Shown here: positions 26,145 through 36,409 of the stretch, one piece after another
How positions within the stretch are numbered: the first letter of the stretch is position 1
How the letters are laid out: each line of letters starts with the position of its first letter
Source: Azospirillum thiophilum
GTDB lineage: Bacteria; Pseudomonadota; Alphaproteobacteria; Azospirillales; Azospirillaceae
Reading direction: 5' to 3'
DNA length: 64,000 bases
NCBI RefSeq assembly: GCF_001305595.1
Contig: NZ_CP012406.1
Span: forward strand, 434,001-498,000
Program-made: the position numbers and the translations under genes
The notes under the pieces: model-generated
Databases searched by the model: none
The model's input: the letters and a program-made list of their open reading frames with translations, nothing else
Told to the model about the DNA's origin: nothing

Positions 26145-26814
26145 TTGAACTTTGGTGACGCAGGCTAATTGGAACCTATTTGAAACCAACTATTAGATTC
26201 GTCACCAAAGTTCAGGGGATAACCGCGAGTCGCGTCACCACAGTTCAAGCAGGGCGTCACTAGAGTTCATGGGGAAAAATGGGCGCCTGTGGACGAATCG
26301 CGCCATTCCGGGCGGTGATGGCTTGAACTTTAGTGACGCCGGAAGCGTCGATTCGAGCCGGCGATTCGGTGGGTTACTTGATCCAGCGTCACCAAAGTTC
26401 AAGTTTTCGGCGGAGAATCGGGGAGCTTCGGCGGTTTCGCGAGCCACACGCGTGCCGTAGCGTGATGGCCGGTGGGCATGCCCAGGTTCAAGTCATTCGC
26501 TTTCGGTGCTTGGAGCACCCGGAATCCTGGATTTGCGGTGGTGACCGCGACGGGGGGGGCCGGAGCGTCACCAAAGTTCAAGGCGCCTGTCGAGTCGATC
26601 CCAAGAGGCTTATCGGCGGCCTGGCTGCGGTGGGCGTCACCAAAGTTCAAACCCGCGGGCGGCCGGCGTCACCAAAGTTCATGAGTCCCGCCGAGTCGAT
26701 GCTGCTGAGGGGCCGCTTGGGAGTGGCTGGGGAGCCGCTGGGGGCGTCACCAAAGTTCAAACCAGTGGCTCTGCCCTGCCCCTGCCGCCCCTTCCCGGCG
26801 TCACCAAGGTTCAA
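26145..26814. repeat. Main iteron array upstream of repA (11 copies)
   Basis: Core GTCACCAAAGTTCAA. Plus-strand copies start at 26201, 26388, 26567, 26636, 26668 and 26746; variants with one or two changes start at 26234, 26256 and 26800. Minus-strand copies start at 26145 and 26323 (variant). Spacing ranges from about 20 to 180 bp and both orientations occur, unlike a tight tandem array. No gene is seen in 26046-26886. Confidence 0.88.
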
Positions 26815-26886
26815 GCCATATGGTCGCGATGGAACCGGGCCGCCGCCGGGTTGTGCCCGCACGCAACCGCCGGGAAAGGAGTCGCC

Positions 26887-27433
26887 ATGGCGCAAGACGC
26901 TTCGACGGATTCGGCCCTGGGATCGGAGGGAGAGCAGGTGAACGGTGGGTGTCGTCGCCATCGCGGCCAATCTGGCGATCACCGTCACCAGGTTCGGGGC
27001 TGCGCCCTTCACCGGCAGCGCTTCCATGCTGAGCGAGGCCGTCCATTCTCTGGTGGACACCGGCAACGAGGCGTCGATGCTGGCCGGGCTGAAGCGGTCG
27101 AAGCGACTGCAGGACGAACGTCACCCGTTCGGTTACGCGCGCGAGCTTAACTTCTGGACCTTCAGGGTGGCGCTGGTCATCGCCGCCACCTTCCTCGCCT
27201 ATGAGACGAAGAGCCTGCTGATCGACGAATCCGCCCTCCCCGATCTGGTTCGCGGCGTGCGTGCGCTGCTACTGGACGAGCCGGCCGTGGATCGGGTGAA
27301 TGAGGTGCTGACCATTCATCTCGGCCCGGTGGCGGTGATCGTGACCATCAGCCCCGATGTGCGGGACGATGCGACGGCCGGCGCGTCGGAACCGGCGCAG
27401 GACGCGCGCTGCATCGGGCAGGCGGCACGGTGA
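26887..27433 (+). pseudogene. Decayed cation diffusion facilitator (CDF) transporter gene
   Basis: Two ends of a CDF transporter remain without its middle. The first part has NLAITVTRFGAAPFTGS, MLSEAVHSLVDTGNEA and DERHPFGYARELNFWTF. It runs directly into the C-terminal cytoplasmic domain (ALVIAATFLAYETKSLLIDES; VNEVLTIHLGPVAVIVTIS). Roughly 130 residues covering most membrane helices are missing. A +1 frameshift near 26945 also separates ATG 26887 (MAQDASTDS) from the conserved frame. The product cannot transport ions. It lies between the iterons and parA. Confidence 0.8.
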
Positions 27434-27522
27434 TTGTTGTGGCAACTCCCATGGGGCTCCATTGACAAAGTTCCGGCAACTTGCTCAGACTCCGCCGCAC
27501 CGGACAGGAGGGGGACATCGGA
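27434..27522 (+). promoter_or_regulatory. parAB promoter region
   Basis: TTGACA (27462-27467) is followed after 17 bp by TCAGAC (27485-27490), giving a good -35 and weak -10. Around it AGTTCCGGCAACT is an imperfect palindrome with a related GTTGTGGCAACT 30 bp upstream; either could bind the HTH of ParA or act as a centromere site. Confidence in the operator is low. Confidence 0.4.
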
Positions 27523-28536
27523 ATGCTGTCGATCGTGGGCGACGACATGCGCCAGCTGCGCGAGCGCCGCGGGGAGAACCAGACGCAGTTCGCCGACTGG
27601 CTGAACGCGCAACTCGGGCGCAGCTACACCAAGGCGCGGATCAGCCGCTGGGAAAGCGGGGCGGAGCGCATCCCGCAGCAGCTGGTGGATTTCCTGATGC
27701 GCCAGCGGACCGACGAGAAGCCGCGGTCGGCCACCTTCCTGGCCATCGCCAACCAGAAGGGCGGCGTCGGGAAGACCGCGACCGCCGTCAACCTCGCCTA
27801 TGCCCTGACGGACGGCGGCGCCCGGGTGCTGCTGATCGACTGCGATTCGCAGAGCAACGCCACCGTCCATGTCGGCGTCGGCAACGCTGCCATCGTCGCG
27901 CTGGAGCAGCAGCGCAAGACACTCTATTACGTCCTGCGCTCCGAAGAGCCGCTGACCTCGGTCATCATGCCGACGACGGAAAGCGGGCTGGACCTCGTCC
28001 CTGCCGGGCTATCGCTGGCCGACGCCGACGTCGAGCTGGCGGCGGATTCCACCGGCGGGCTGATCCTGCGGGAGAAGCTGGAGGAGGTGCGCCACGCCTA
28101 TGATTTCGTGGTGATGGACTGTGCGCCGAACCTGGGGCTGGTGACGGCCAACGCGCTGTCGGCGGCCGAGCTGGTGGTGGTGCCGGTGCAGACGGAGGCG
28201 CTGGCCCTGCTGGGCGTCAAGCGGCTGGTCGACACCATCGGCCGCATCCGCCGCCGGGTGAATCCCGGCCTGCGCATCGCCGGCATCATCCCCACCATGT
28301 ACAACGACCGGCTGACCCAGGACCGTGCCACCCTGCAGGAGCTGCACGAATCCTATGCCGGGCAGGTGCCGGTCTTCCCGCCCATCCCGCGCGCCACCGT
28401 CTATGGCAAGGCGGCGGCGGCCGGCATGATCACGCTGGCCGGCGATCCCAAGGCCCCGGGGGCCGAGACCTTCCACGAGGTGGCCCGCCAGATCCGTGAC
28501 TATGCCCAGCGCCGGGAGACCGCCCATGTCGCGTAA
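27523..28536 (+). CDS. parA: Partition ATPase ParA with N-terminal HTH domain
   Basis: A 337-residue protein. An XRE-like HTH (about residues 8-52, QTQFADWLNAQLGRSYTKARISRWESG region) precedes a deviant Walker A NQKGGVGKTATAVNLAYAL (about 77-95) and the VLLIDCDSQSN and VVMDCAPNLG motifs. Large HTH-bearing ParA proteins both move plasmids and repress their own operon. ATG 27523 has GGAGG upstream; the frame start at 27481 overlaps the promoter. Its 3' end overlaps parB by 11 bp. Confidence 0.9.
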   Translation: MLSIVGDDMRQLRERRGENQTQFADWLNAQLGRSYTKARISRWESGAERIPQQLVDFLMRQRTDEKPRSATFLAIANQKGGVGKTATAVNLAYALTDGGARVLLIDCDSQSNATVHVGVGNAAIVALEQQRKTLYYVLRSEEPLTSVIMPTTESGLDLVPAGLSLADADVELAADSTGGLILREKLEEVRHAYDFVVMDCAPNLGLVTANALSAAELVVVPVQTEALALLGVKRLVDTIGRIRRRVNPGLRIAGIIPTMYNDRLTQDRATLQELHESYAGQVPVFPPIPRATVYGKAAAAGMITLAGDPKAPGAETFHEVARQIRDYAQRRETAHVA

Positions 28537-29461
28537 GTTCGAACGCAAGACCCGCGAATTGCTCGGCACCGCTCCGGCTGCGGATGGCGGGATGGCCGGC
28601 GGGCTGAGCGGCGGCTTGACGGTGGGCAGCGACCGGCTGTTCGGCACCTCGGCCGGCTTTCCCCATGTGGTGGAGCTCGACCTCGACCGCGTCCACCGCA
28701 ACCCCGACCAGCCGCGCCGCCATTTCGACGAGGCGGAACTGCGCAGCCTCGCCTCCTCCATCGAGCGGCACGGGTTGCAGAACCCGATCCTGGTGCGCCC
28801 CCTGCCCCAGGGCGAGTATCTGCTGATCGGCGGCGAACGGCGGGTGCGTGCCCATGAGATGCTGGGCCGCAGGACGGTCTTCGCCATCCTGACCTCCGGC
28901 GATCCGGACGAGATCGGGCTGATCGACAATGTCCAGCGTGTCGACCTGAACGCGGTGGAATACGCCATGGCGCTGGGGCGGCTGATCGACAAGCACGGCT
29001 ACACCCATGATGAGCTGGCCGCCGTGGTCGGGCGCGACCGTACCGACGTCACCAAGCTGCTGGCGATCCTGACCCTGCCGGACGAGATCAGGGACGAGTA
29101 TGCGGCGGGCTTCGCCCATGTCTCCCGCTCGGTGATGATCGAGATCGCCGCCGCTCCGGCGGAGCTGCATGCCGGGCTGTGGCAGCGGGCCAAGGAGGGT
29201 GCCAGCGTCAAGGCGGTCCGGCAGGCCAAGCGCGACCACGCCCAGGGCGGGCCGCGCGAGACCGTTGCGGACGACGGAGAGGAGGATACCGCTCCGCAGG
29301 AGGCGGCGCGGGCGCTGCGGGCCAGCGTGAAGCGCATCCTTCGTGACGTCGCGGTGGTGCGCGAGCAGCGCCGCCACCTCGACCCCGACAACCGCGAGCA
29401 GCTGCTGCGGTTGCGGGCGGAGATCGACGCCATCCTGGCCGGGGTGGATGCGGACGTTTAG
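28526..29461 (+). CDS. parB: Chromosome/plasmid partition protein ParB
   Basis: A 311-residue ParB. The N-terminal CTPase-type ParB/Srx domain has NPDQPRRHFDEAELRSLASSI, GLQNPILVRP and GERRVRAHEMLGRRTV. The central HTH includes THDELAAVVGRDRTDVTKLLAIL, and an acidic linker leads to a C-terminal helical region. It binds parS and stimulates ParA. Its TAG stop overlaps the TAA of the convergent aldehyde dehydrogenase gene (TTAG, 29458-29461). Confidence 0.9.
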   Translation: MSRKFERKTRELLGTAPAADGGMAGGLSGGLTVGSDRLFGTSAGFPHVVELDLDRVHRNPDQPRRHFDEAELRSLASSIERHGLQNPILVRPLPQGEYLLIGGERRVRAHEMLGRRTVFAILTSGDPDEIGLIDNVQRVDLNAVEYAMALGRLIDKHGYTHDELAAVVGRDRTDVTKLLAILTLPDEIRDEYAAGFAHVSRSVMIEIAAAPAELHAGLWQRAKEGASVKAVRQAKRDHAQGGPRETVADDGEEDTAPQEAARALRASVKRILRDVAVVREQRRHLDPDNREQLLRLRAEIDAILAGVDADV

Positions 29462-30879
29462 GCGTCCGCCCCCAGCATCGCCTTCGGCTCCAGGAAGGCT
29501 TCCAGGCCGAAGCTGCCATACTCGCGGCCGATGCCGGAGTGCTTGAAGCCGCCGAACGGCGCCTTCGGATCGTGGGCGAGGCTGTTGACCAGCACCCGCC
29601 CGGCGACGATCCGCTCGGCCATGCGGCGGGCGCGGGCGGTGTCGCCCGACAGCACATAGGCCTGCAGGCCATAGATGGTGTCGTTGGCGATGGCGACCGC
29701 CTCCTCCTCGTCCCCGTAGGCGATGATGGAGAGGACCGGGCCGAAGATCTCGTCGCGCGCGATGGTCATGTCGTTGCGCACGCCGCTGAACAGGGTCGGA
29801 CGCACGAACCAGCCGGTGGTGCCGTCGGGCCGACCCTCGCCGCCGGCCAGCAGCTCGGCGCCCTCCTCGATGCCGATGCGGATGTAGCGCTGGACACGCT
29901 CCCACTGGGTCCGGCTGACCATCGGGCCGACATCGGTGGCGGGATCGCGCGGGTCGCCGGCCCGCACCGCCTCGACCGCCGTCCGGGCCAGCGCTTCGAT
30001 TTCGGCGAGGCGGCTGCGCGGTGCCAGCAGGCGGGTGCCGGCGATGCAGGCCTGGCCGCTGTTCATGAAGGCGGCATTGACCGCCAGCGGGATCGCTTGC
30101 GCCAGATCGGCGTCGTCGAGGATGATCGTCGGCGACTTTCCGCCGAGCTCCAGCGTCACCCGCTTCAGGGTGTCGGCGGCGGCGCGCAGGATCGCCTTGC
30201 CGGTCGCGGTCGAGCCGGTGAAGGAGATCTTGGCGACGTCGGGATGGCTGGCGATCTCGGCCCCGACCGGATCGCCCCGGCCGGTGACGATGTTGAACAG
30301 GCCCGGCGGCAGGTCGGCGGCATGGAGCGCTTCGGTCACGATCTGTGTCTGGCGCGCGCTCATCTCGCTCGGCTTGATCACCGCGGTGCAGCCGGCGGCG
30401 ATCGCGGCGGCGAGCTTGCCGCAGATGAAGCCGGCATTGCTGTTCCAGGGCGTGATCAGCCCGGCGATGCCCAGCGGCTCCATGCTGACATGGGAGGTTC
30501 CCATCCGCCGGACGAAGGGATAGTCGGCCAGCAGCTCCGCGGTGTCGCTGAAGAGGCTCACCGGGTGGTCGACCATGAAGCCGGCGCGCGAGACCGGCGC
30601 GCCGTACTCATCGATCACCGCGTCGAGCAGGTCGGCACGGCGGGCGGCGACGGCATCGCGCAGGCGGTGCAGCATGGCGATCCGCTCCGCCCTGCCGGTG
30701 CGGGAAAAGGCGGGAAAGGCGCGCTTGGCTGCGGCGATGGCGGCGCGTGCGTCCTCCGCGTCGGCAAGGCGGACTTGGCCGGTGACCGCGCCGGTCGCCG
30801 GGTTGTGCAGGTCGAACAGCTCGGTCCCGTGCGGGGTGACGAAGCGGCCGTCTATATAGATGGTGTCGATGATGCGCAT
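29458..30879 (-). CDS. Aldehyde dehydrogenase (NAD(P)-dependent)
   Basis: A 473-residue ALDH. Asn146 (TPWNSN), Glu244 (LELGGKS) and catalytic Cys278 (SGQACIAG) are all present, with the cofactor motif FTGSTATGKAI. It oxidises an aldehyde to an acid. It is divergent from a LysR gene, which is the likely regulator. GGAAGG precedes ATG 30879. The substrate is unknown; the nearby malonyl-CoA synthetase suggests, but does not show, a C3 dicarboxylate link. Confidence 0.88.
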   Translation of the reverse strand: MRIIDTIYIDGRFVTPHGTELFDLHNPATGAVTGQVRLADAEDARAAIAAAKRAFPAFSRTGRAERIAMLHRLRDAVAARRADLLDAVIDEYGAPVSRAGFMVDHPVSLFSDTAELLADYPFVRRMGTSHVSMEPLGIAGLITPWNSNAGFICGKLAAAIAAGCTAVIKPSEMSARQTQIVTEALHAADLPPGLFNIVTGRGDPVGAEIASHPDVAKISFTGSTATGKAILRAAADTLKRVTLELGGKSPTIILDDADLAQAIPLAVNAAFMNSGQACIAGTRLLAPRSRLAEIEALARTAVEAVRAGDPRDPATDVGPMVSRTQWERVQRYIRIGIEEGAELLAGGEGRPDGTTGWFVRPTLFSGVRNDMTIARDEIFGPVLSIIAYGDEEEAVAIANDTIYGLQAYVLSGDTARARRMAERIVAGRVLVNSLAHDPKAPFGGFKHSGIGREYGSFGLEAFLEPKAMLGADA

Positions 30880-30985
30880 GGGGGCCTTCCAAACCGGAGC
30901 GATTGGGCTGGCCTTCCAGGTAGCGCCTGGCCATCGATCGAATAAGATGGACAATCCTGCATGAGGCGGTGAAGGGAGCGGGACA

Positions 30986-31891
30986 ATGGAGACGACCGGG
31001 CTGTCCGAACTGGAAGCGGTGCATGCCGTTGCCCGGCATCGCGGCTTCCGCGCCGCGGCGGTCGAACTCGGGGTGTCGCGCTCCGCCCTCAGCCATGCAG
31101 TGGCGGCGCTGGAGGCGCGGCTGGGGGTGCGGCTGTTCCACCGGACGACGCGCAGCGTCGCCCCGACCCAGGCGGGCGAGCGGTTCGTCGCCGACACCGC
31201 CCCTGCCCTGCGGGACATCCGCGCGGCGCTCGACCGGCTGGCCGGCCAGCGCGCCACCCCGAGCGGGACGCTGCGGATCAACAGCTCGGCCGGGGCGGCG
31301 CGGATGATCATGCAGCCGGTCGTCCTGGAGTTTCTGCGCCGTTATCCGGAAATGACCGTCGACATCGTCACCGAAGGACGGCTGGTCGACATCGTGCTGG
31401 AGGGATTCGACGCCGGCGTCCGGCTGGCGGAGCTGGTGCCGCAGGACATGATCGCGGTGCCGCTCGGCCCGGAGCTGCGCTTCGCCGTCGTCGGCTCGCC
31501 CGGCTATTTCGCCGACAGTTTCATTCCGACGACGCCGGCCGACCTTGCCCGCCACCGCTGCATCCGCAGCCGCATGCCCGGCGGCAGCCTCTATCGCTGG
31601 GAGTTCGAGCGCCATGGCGAGGCGGTCGCCATCGACGGAGCCGGGCCGCTGATCCTGGACGATTCCCTGCTGATGCTGGATGCGGCGCGGGCCGGGATCG
31701 GGCTGGCCTATGTGACGGAATGGCAGGTCGCCGAGGACCTGGCGGCCGGGCGGCTGGTGCGCGTGCTGGAGGAGTGGACGCCGCCCTTTCCCGGCCTCTG
31801 CCTCTATTATTCCGGCCGGCGCCATCTGCCGACGGGGCTGCGGGCGCTGGTCGATCTGGTGCGGGAGATCGGGGCGAAAGCCGGTATATGA
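30986..31891 (+). CDS. LysR-family transcriptional regulator
   Basis: A 301-residue LysR protein. The winged HTH spans about 8-66 (FRAAAVELGVSRSALSHAVAALEARLGVRLFHRTTRSV) and the effector domain follows (GTLRINSSAGAAR; GYFADS). It is divergent from the aldehyde dehydrogenase with a 106-bp gap for the shared promoter. Its stop overlaps an ATG (31888) in frame with the downstream synthetase. Confidence 0.87.
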   Translation: METTGLSELEAVHAVARHRGFRAAAVELGVSRSALSHAVAALEARLGVRLFHRTTRSVAPTQAGERFVADTAPALRDIRAALDRLAGQRATPSGTLRINSSAGAARMIMQPVVLEFLRRYPEMTVDIVTEGRLVDIVLEGFDAGVRLAELVPQDMIAVPLGPELRFAVVGSPGYFADSFIPTTPADLARHRCIRSRMPGGSLYRWEFERHGEAVAIDGAGPLILDDSLLMLDAARAGIGLAYVTEWQVAEDLAAGRLVRVLEEWTPPFPGLCLYYSGRRHLPTGLRALVDLVREIGAKAGI

Positions 31892-31923
31892 TGATGAATC
31901 CGCTCCGCAGGGACCCGATCGAC

Positions 31924-33456
31924 ATGACCGAGAACTTCTTCGACATCCTGGCCGCGCGCTTTCCCGCCGATGCCGACGCGCCCTTCATCGAACTCGAGTC
32001 CGGGCGGTCCTACAGCTACCGCGACCTGCTGGACATCAGCGGCCGCTATGCCCGGCTGCTGGCCGGTCTCGGCGTCGTCAAGGGCGACCGTGTCGCCGTG
32101 CAGGTGGAGAAGTCGGCGGAGGCGGTCTTCCTCTATCTGGCCTGCCTGCGGGCCGGGGCGGCCTATCTGCCGCTGAACACCGCCTACACCCGGGCGGAGG
32201 TCGGCTATTTCCTGGGCGATGCGGAACCGCGGGTGTTCGTCTGCGCCCCGGCCACTGCGGCGGCGCTGGCCGGCACCGCGGCGTCGGCCGGCGTCGGCAC
32301 TATGCTGACGCTGGGCGCAGGCGGTGACGGCAGCTTGGCGGACCGGGCGGCCGGGCTGGATCCGGACTTCGACAGCGTGCCCTGCGCGTCGGACGATCTG
32401 GCGGCGATCCTCTACACCTCCGGCACCACTGGGCGGTCCAAGGGGGCGATGATGAGCCACCGCAACCTGTCCTCCAACGCCGCGACGCTGCATGAATATT
32501 GGGGGTTCCGGCCCGGCGACGTGCTGCTGCATGCCCTGCCGATCTTCCACACCCATGGGCTGTTCGTCGCCACCAACTGCGTGCTGATGAACGGCGGCGC
32601 CATGCTGTTCCTGGCGAAGTTCGACGCCGACGCCGTGTTCCGCCTGCTGCCGCGGGCGACCGTGATGATGGGGGTTCCGACCTTCTACACCCGCCTGCTG
32701 GCCGATGCGCGGCTGACGCGCGAGGCGGCGGCGCACATGCGGCTGTTCGTCTCCGGCTCCGCCCCGCTGCTGGCCGACACCCACCGGGAGTTCGAGGCGC
32801 GCACCGGCCACGCCATCCTGGAGCGCTACGGCATGACCGAGACCGGGATGATCACCTCCAACCCGCTCGACGGGGAGCGCATCCCCGGCACGGTCGGCTT
32901 CCCCCTGCCCGGGGTGTCGCTGCGGGTGGCCGACGGGGAGACCGGCGGGCCGGTGCCGGACGGCGAGGTCGGCGTGCTGGAGGTGAAGGGGCCGAACGTC
33001 TTTTCCGGCTATTGGCGGATGCCGGAGAAGACGGCGCAGGAGTTCCGCCCCGGCGGCTGGTTCATCACCGGCGACGTCGGCCGGATCGACGGGCGCGGCT
33101 ATGTCCACATCATCGGCCGGGCCAAGGATCTGGTGATCACCGGCGGCTTCAACGTCTACCCCAAGGAGGTCGAGACGGTGATCGACGCCATCGACGGGGT
33201 GGTGGAGTCCGCGGTGATCGGCGTCCCGCATCCCGATTTCGGCGAGGCGGTGGCGGCGGTGGTGCGGCGGCCGGATGCCGGGGCTGGGGGCACGGTGCTG
33301 GACGAGGCGGCGGTGATCCGCGCCTGCAAGGAGCAGCTCGCCAACTTCAAGGTGCCGAAGTTGGTGGTGTTCGTGGACGAATTGCCGCGCAACGCCATGG
33401 GCAAGGTGCAGAAGGCCCTGCTGCGCGAGGCGCACAAGGGGGCGTTCGGGGGATGA
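31924..33456 (+). CDS. matB: Malonyl-CoA synthetase (MatB-type AMP-forming acyl-CoA ligase)
   Basis: A 510-residue ANL-superfamily ligase. The P-loop YTSGTTGRSKGA, A5 motif ERYGMTETGM, A7 TGDVG, hinge GRAKDLVITGGFNVYPKEVE and the C-terminal catalytic Lys in PRNAMGKVQK are present. PNVFSGYWRMPEKT and overall length match MatB proteins, which activate malonate or methylmalonate. AGGGA lies nine bases before ATG 31924; ATG 31888, overlapping lysR, is an alternative. Other short acyl chains remain possible substrates. Confidence 0.82.
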   Translation: MTENFFDILAARFPADADAPFIELESGRSYSYRDLLDISGRYARLLAGLGVVKGDRVAVQVEKSAEAVFLYLACLRAGAAYLPLNTAYTRAEVGYFLGDAEPRVFVCAPATAAALAGTAASAGVGTMLTLGAGGDGSLADRAAGLDPDFDSVPCASDDLAAILYTSGTTGRSKGAMMSHRNLSSNAATLHEYWGFRPGDVLLHALPIFHTHGLFVATNCVLMNGGAMLFLAKFDADAVFRLLPRATVMMGVPTFYTRLLADARLTREAAAHMRLFVSGSAPLLADTHREFEARTGHAILERYGMTETGMITSNPLDGERIPGTVGFPLPGVSLRVADGETGGPVPDGEVGVLEVKGPNVFSGYWRMPEKTAQEFRPGGWFITGDVGRIDGRGYVHIIGRAKDLVITGGFNVYPKEVETVIDAIDGVVESAVIGVPHPDFGEAVAAVVRRPDAGAGGTVLDEAAVIRACKEQLANFKVPKLVVFVDELPRNAMGKVQKALLREAHKGAFGG

Positions 33457-33468
33457 GCATGGGGGCGC

Positions 33469-33573
33469 TGCTGCCCCCACCCTGACCCTCCCCCGCTCTC
33501 AGCGGACCTATGGTCCGCCTGTCGCGTCAGCACAAAGCATAGCTTTGTGCGATAGCTGGGCGGGGGAGGGAAC
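33469..33573. repeat. GC-rich hairpin repeat split by a 60-nt double hairpin
   Basis: The arms CCCACCCTGACCCTCCCCCGCT and GGGCGGGGGAGGGAACCC match the repeat at 4340-4446, but where that copy runs on directly, 60 nt intervene. The insert contains two perfect hairpins: GCGGACC-TAT-GGTCCGC (33502-33518) and GCACAAAGC-ATA-GCTTTGTGC (33530-33550). The junctions share GCT. It lies 13 bp after matB and may also act in transcript ending. Confidence 0.78.
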
Positions 33574-33706
33574 CCAGGCGCGCTTCCAGCCTCGCTGAGT
33601 TTCCGAGAAACCGCTTGTCCGTGGCCGATGGCCGGCGCAAAGCTCGCGCTCCGTCCGGCCTACCCCGTTCGGGGAGTGCTGGCCCGATCTTTCGCGTGTG
33701 CCGTCG

Positions 33707-34525
33707 ATGATCAGTCTCTTCCGCCGTGCCGTCCTGCCGCTCGGGCTGGCGGCCTCGCTGCTCGCCCTGCCCTGCCCGCTTCTGTCGGCCTCCGCCCTCG
33801 CCGGGCAGCGCAGCTATGCCGCCACCCATGGCGCGGCGCCCTTCGAGACCCGGCATCTGATCCCCGGATCGGACTTGGCGCTCGGCGACGTCGATCTCCG
33901 CCGGCCGGAGACCCATGTGGTGGCGCTGACCATCGATGACGGGCCGGACGACAACGACGCGCGCATCCTCGACATCCTGCGCGAGCATGGGGCCAAGGCG
34001 ACCTTCTTCTACATCGGCGCCAAGATCCCGGCGCACCGCGACGTCGCCCGGCTGGTCGCCGCGTCCGGCAACGAGGTCGGCAGCCACACCCAGACCCACC
34101 CGATGACCACCGACCTGCCGCCGGCACAGCGGGAATGGAATTTGGCCCAGGCGGAGGCGGCGCTGGCCTCGGTCGGGGTGCGGGCAGCCTGGTTCCGGCC
34201 ACCCTATGGCGATGTCGACGACGCGCTGGCGGCGCTGGCCCGCCACCACGGCATGGCGACGGTGCTGTGGACCGCCGACAGCCAGGACTGGAAGGACACC
34301 GGAACCGATATCATCCGCCGCCGGGTGACCGAGCGGCTGGCCCCCGGCGCCGTCGTCCTGATGCACAGCACCAAGGCAGCCTCGGTCGCGGCGCTGCCGG
34401 CGATCCTGGAGGAGGGCGGGCGCCGGGGCTACCGCTTCGTCACCATGAGCGAATGGGACGCGGCGATGCGCCAAGCGGTCAGCCCGTCGCTGGCCCTCCT
34501 GCACCACCCTGCCCCGCGGCGGTAA
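33707..34525 (+). CDS. Secreted polysaccharide deacetylase (NodB homology domain)
   Basis: A 272-residue exported enzyme. A signal peptide (1 to about 33) is followed by a NodB domain. Metal ligands Asp78, His127 and His131 are visible in TIDDGP and SHTQTHP, motif 3 reads RPPYG, and LMHS is near the C-terminus. It removes N-acetyl groups from a polysaccharide such as peptidoglycan or exopolysaccharide; the exact substrate is unknown. ATG 33707 is preferred to a GTG three codons earlier. Confidence 0.87.
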   Translation: MISLFRRAVLPLGLAASLLALPCPLLSASALAGQRSYAATHGAAPFETRHLIPGSDLALGDVDLRRPETHVVALTIDDGPDDNDARILDILREHGAKATFFYIGAKIPAHRDVARLVAASGNEVGSHTQTHPMTTDLPPAQREWNLAQAEAALASVGVRAAWFRPPYGDVDDALAALARHHGMATVLWTADSQDWKDTGTDIIRRRVTERLAPGAVVLMHSTKAASVAALPAILEEGGRRGYRFVTMSEWDAAMRQAVSPSLALLHHPAPRR

Positions 34526-34671
34526 CGGCCGGGCGTGGAAGTCCCGACCAGGGATGCAAGGATGTCCCATCGAAGGCGGCGGCGGGCTGATGTAGGATAC
34601 GGGCGAGCGCCGGCCCGATCTCCGCAGTCGTTTCCACAGCCGTTGCCGGGGCCGCTGCCGGGAATGCCGCC

Positions 34672-36369
<1,698 letters not shown>

Positions 36370-36409
36370 TGGCTCCACCCATGATGGCCCGACCCTGATG
36401 CCCCCTGCC

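Larger units (their letters stand above)
24961..26814. other. Probable replication origin (oriV) with iterons on both sides of repA
   Basis: At least 14 RepA-type iterons lie within this span, 3 downstream and 11 upstream of repA. A locally A/T-rich stretch at 26163-26199, between two iterons, is a candidate unwinding site. TGTGGACGA at 26289-26297 resembles a DnaA box loosely. The nearby parAB genes support a low-copy replicon. The exact opening point cannot be set by eye. Confidence 0.75.

Noticed and set aside
26108..26189. Longer N-terminus for RepA
   Set aside because: It would translate an iteron (VTKVQ) and lacks a ribosome site, whereas ATG 26045 has GGAGG at proper spacing and fits the family start.
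26145..26814. CRISPR-like array suggested by repeated GTCACCAAAGTTCA units
   Set aside because: Repeats are only 14-15 bp, occur in both orientations with irregular spacing, and flank a RepA gene. They are iterons; no cas genes are present.
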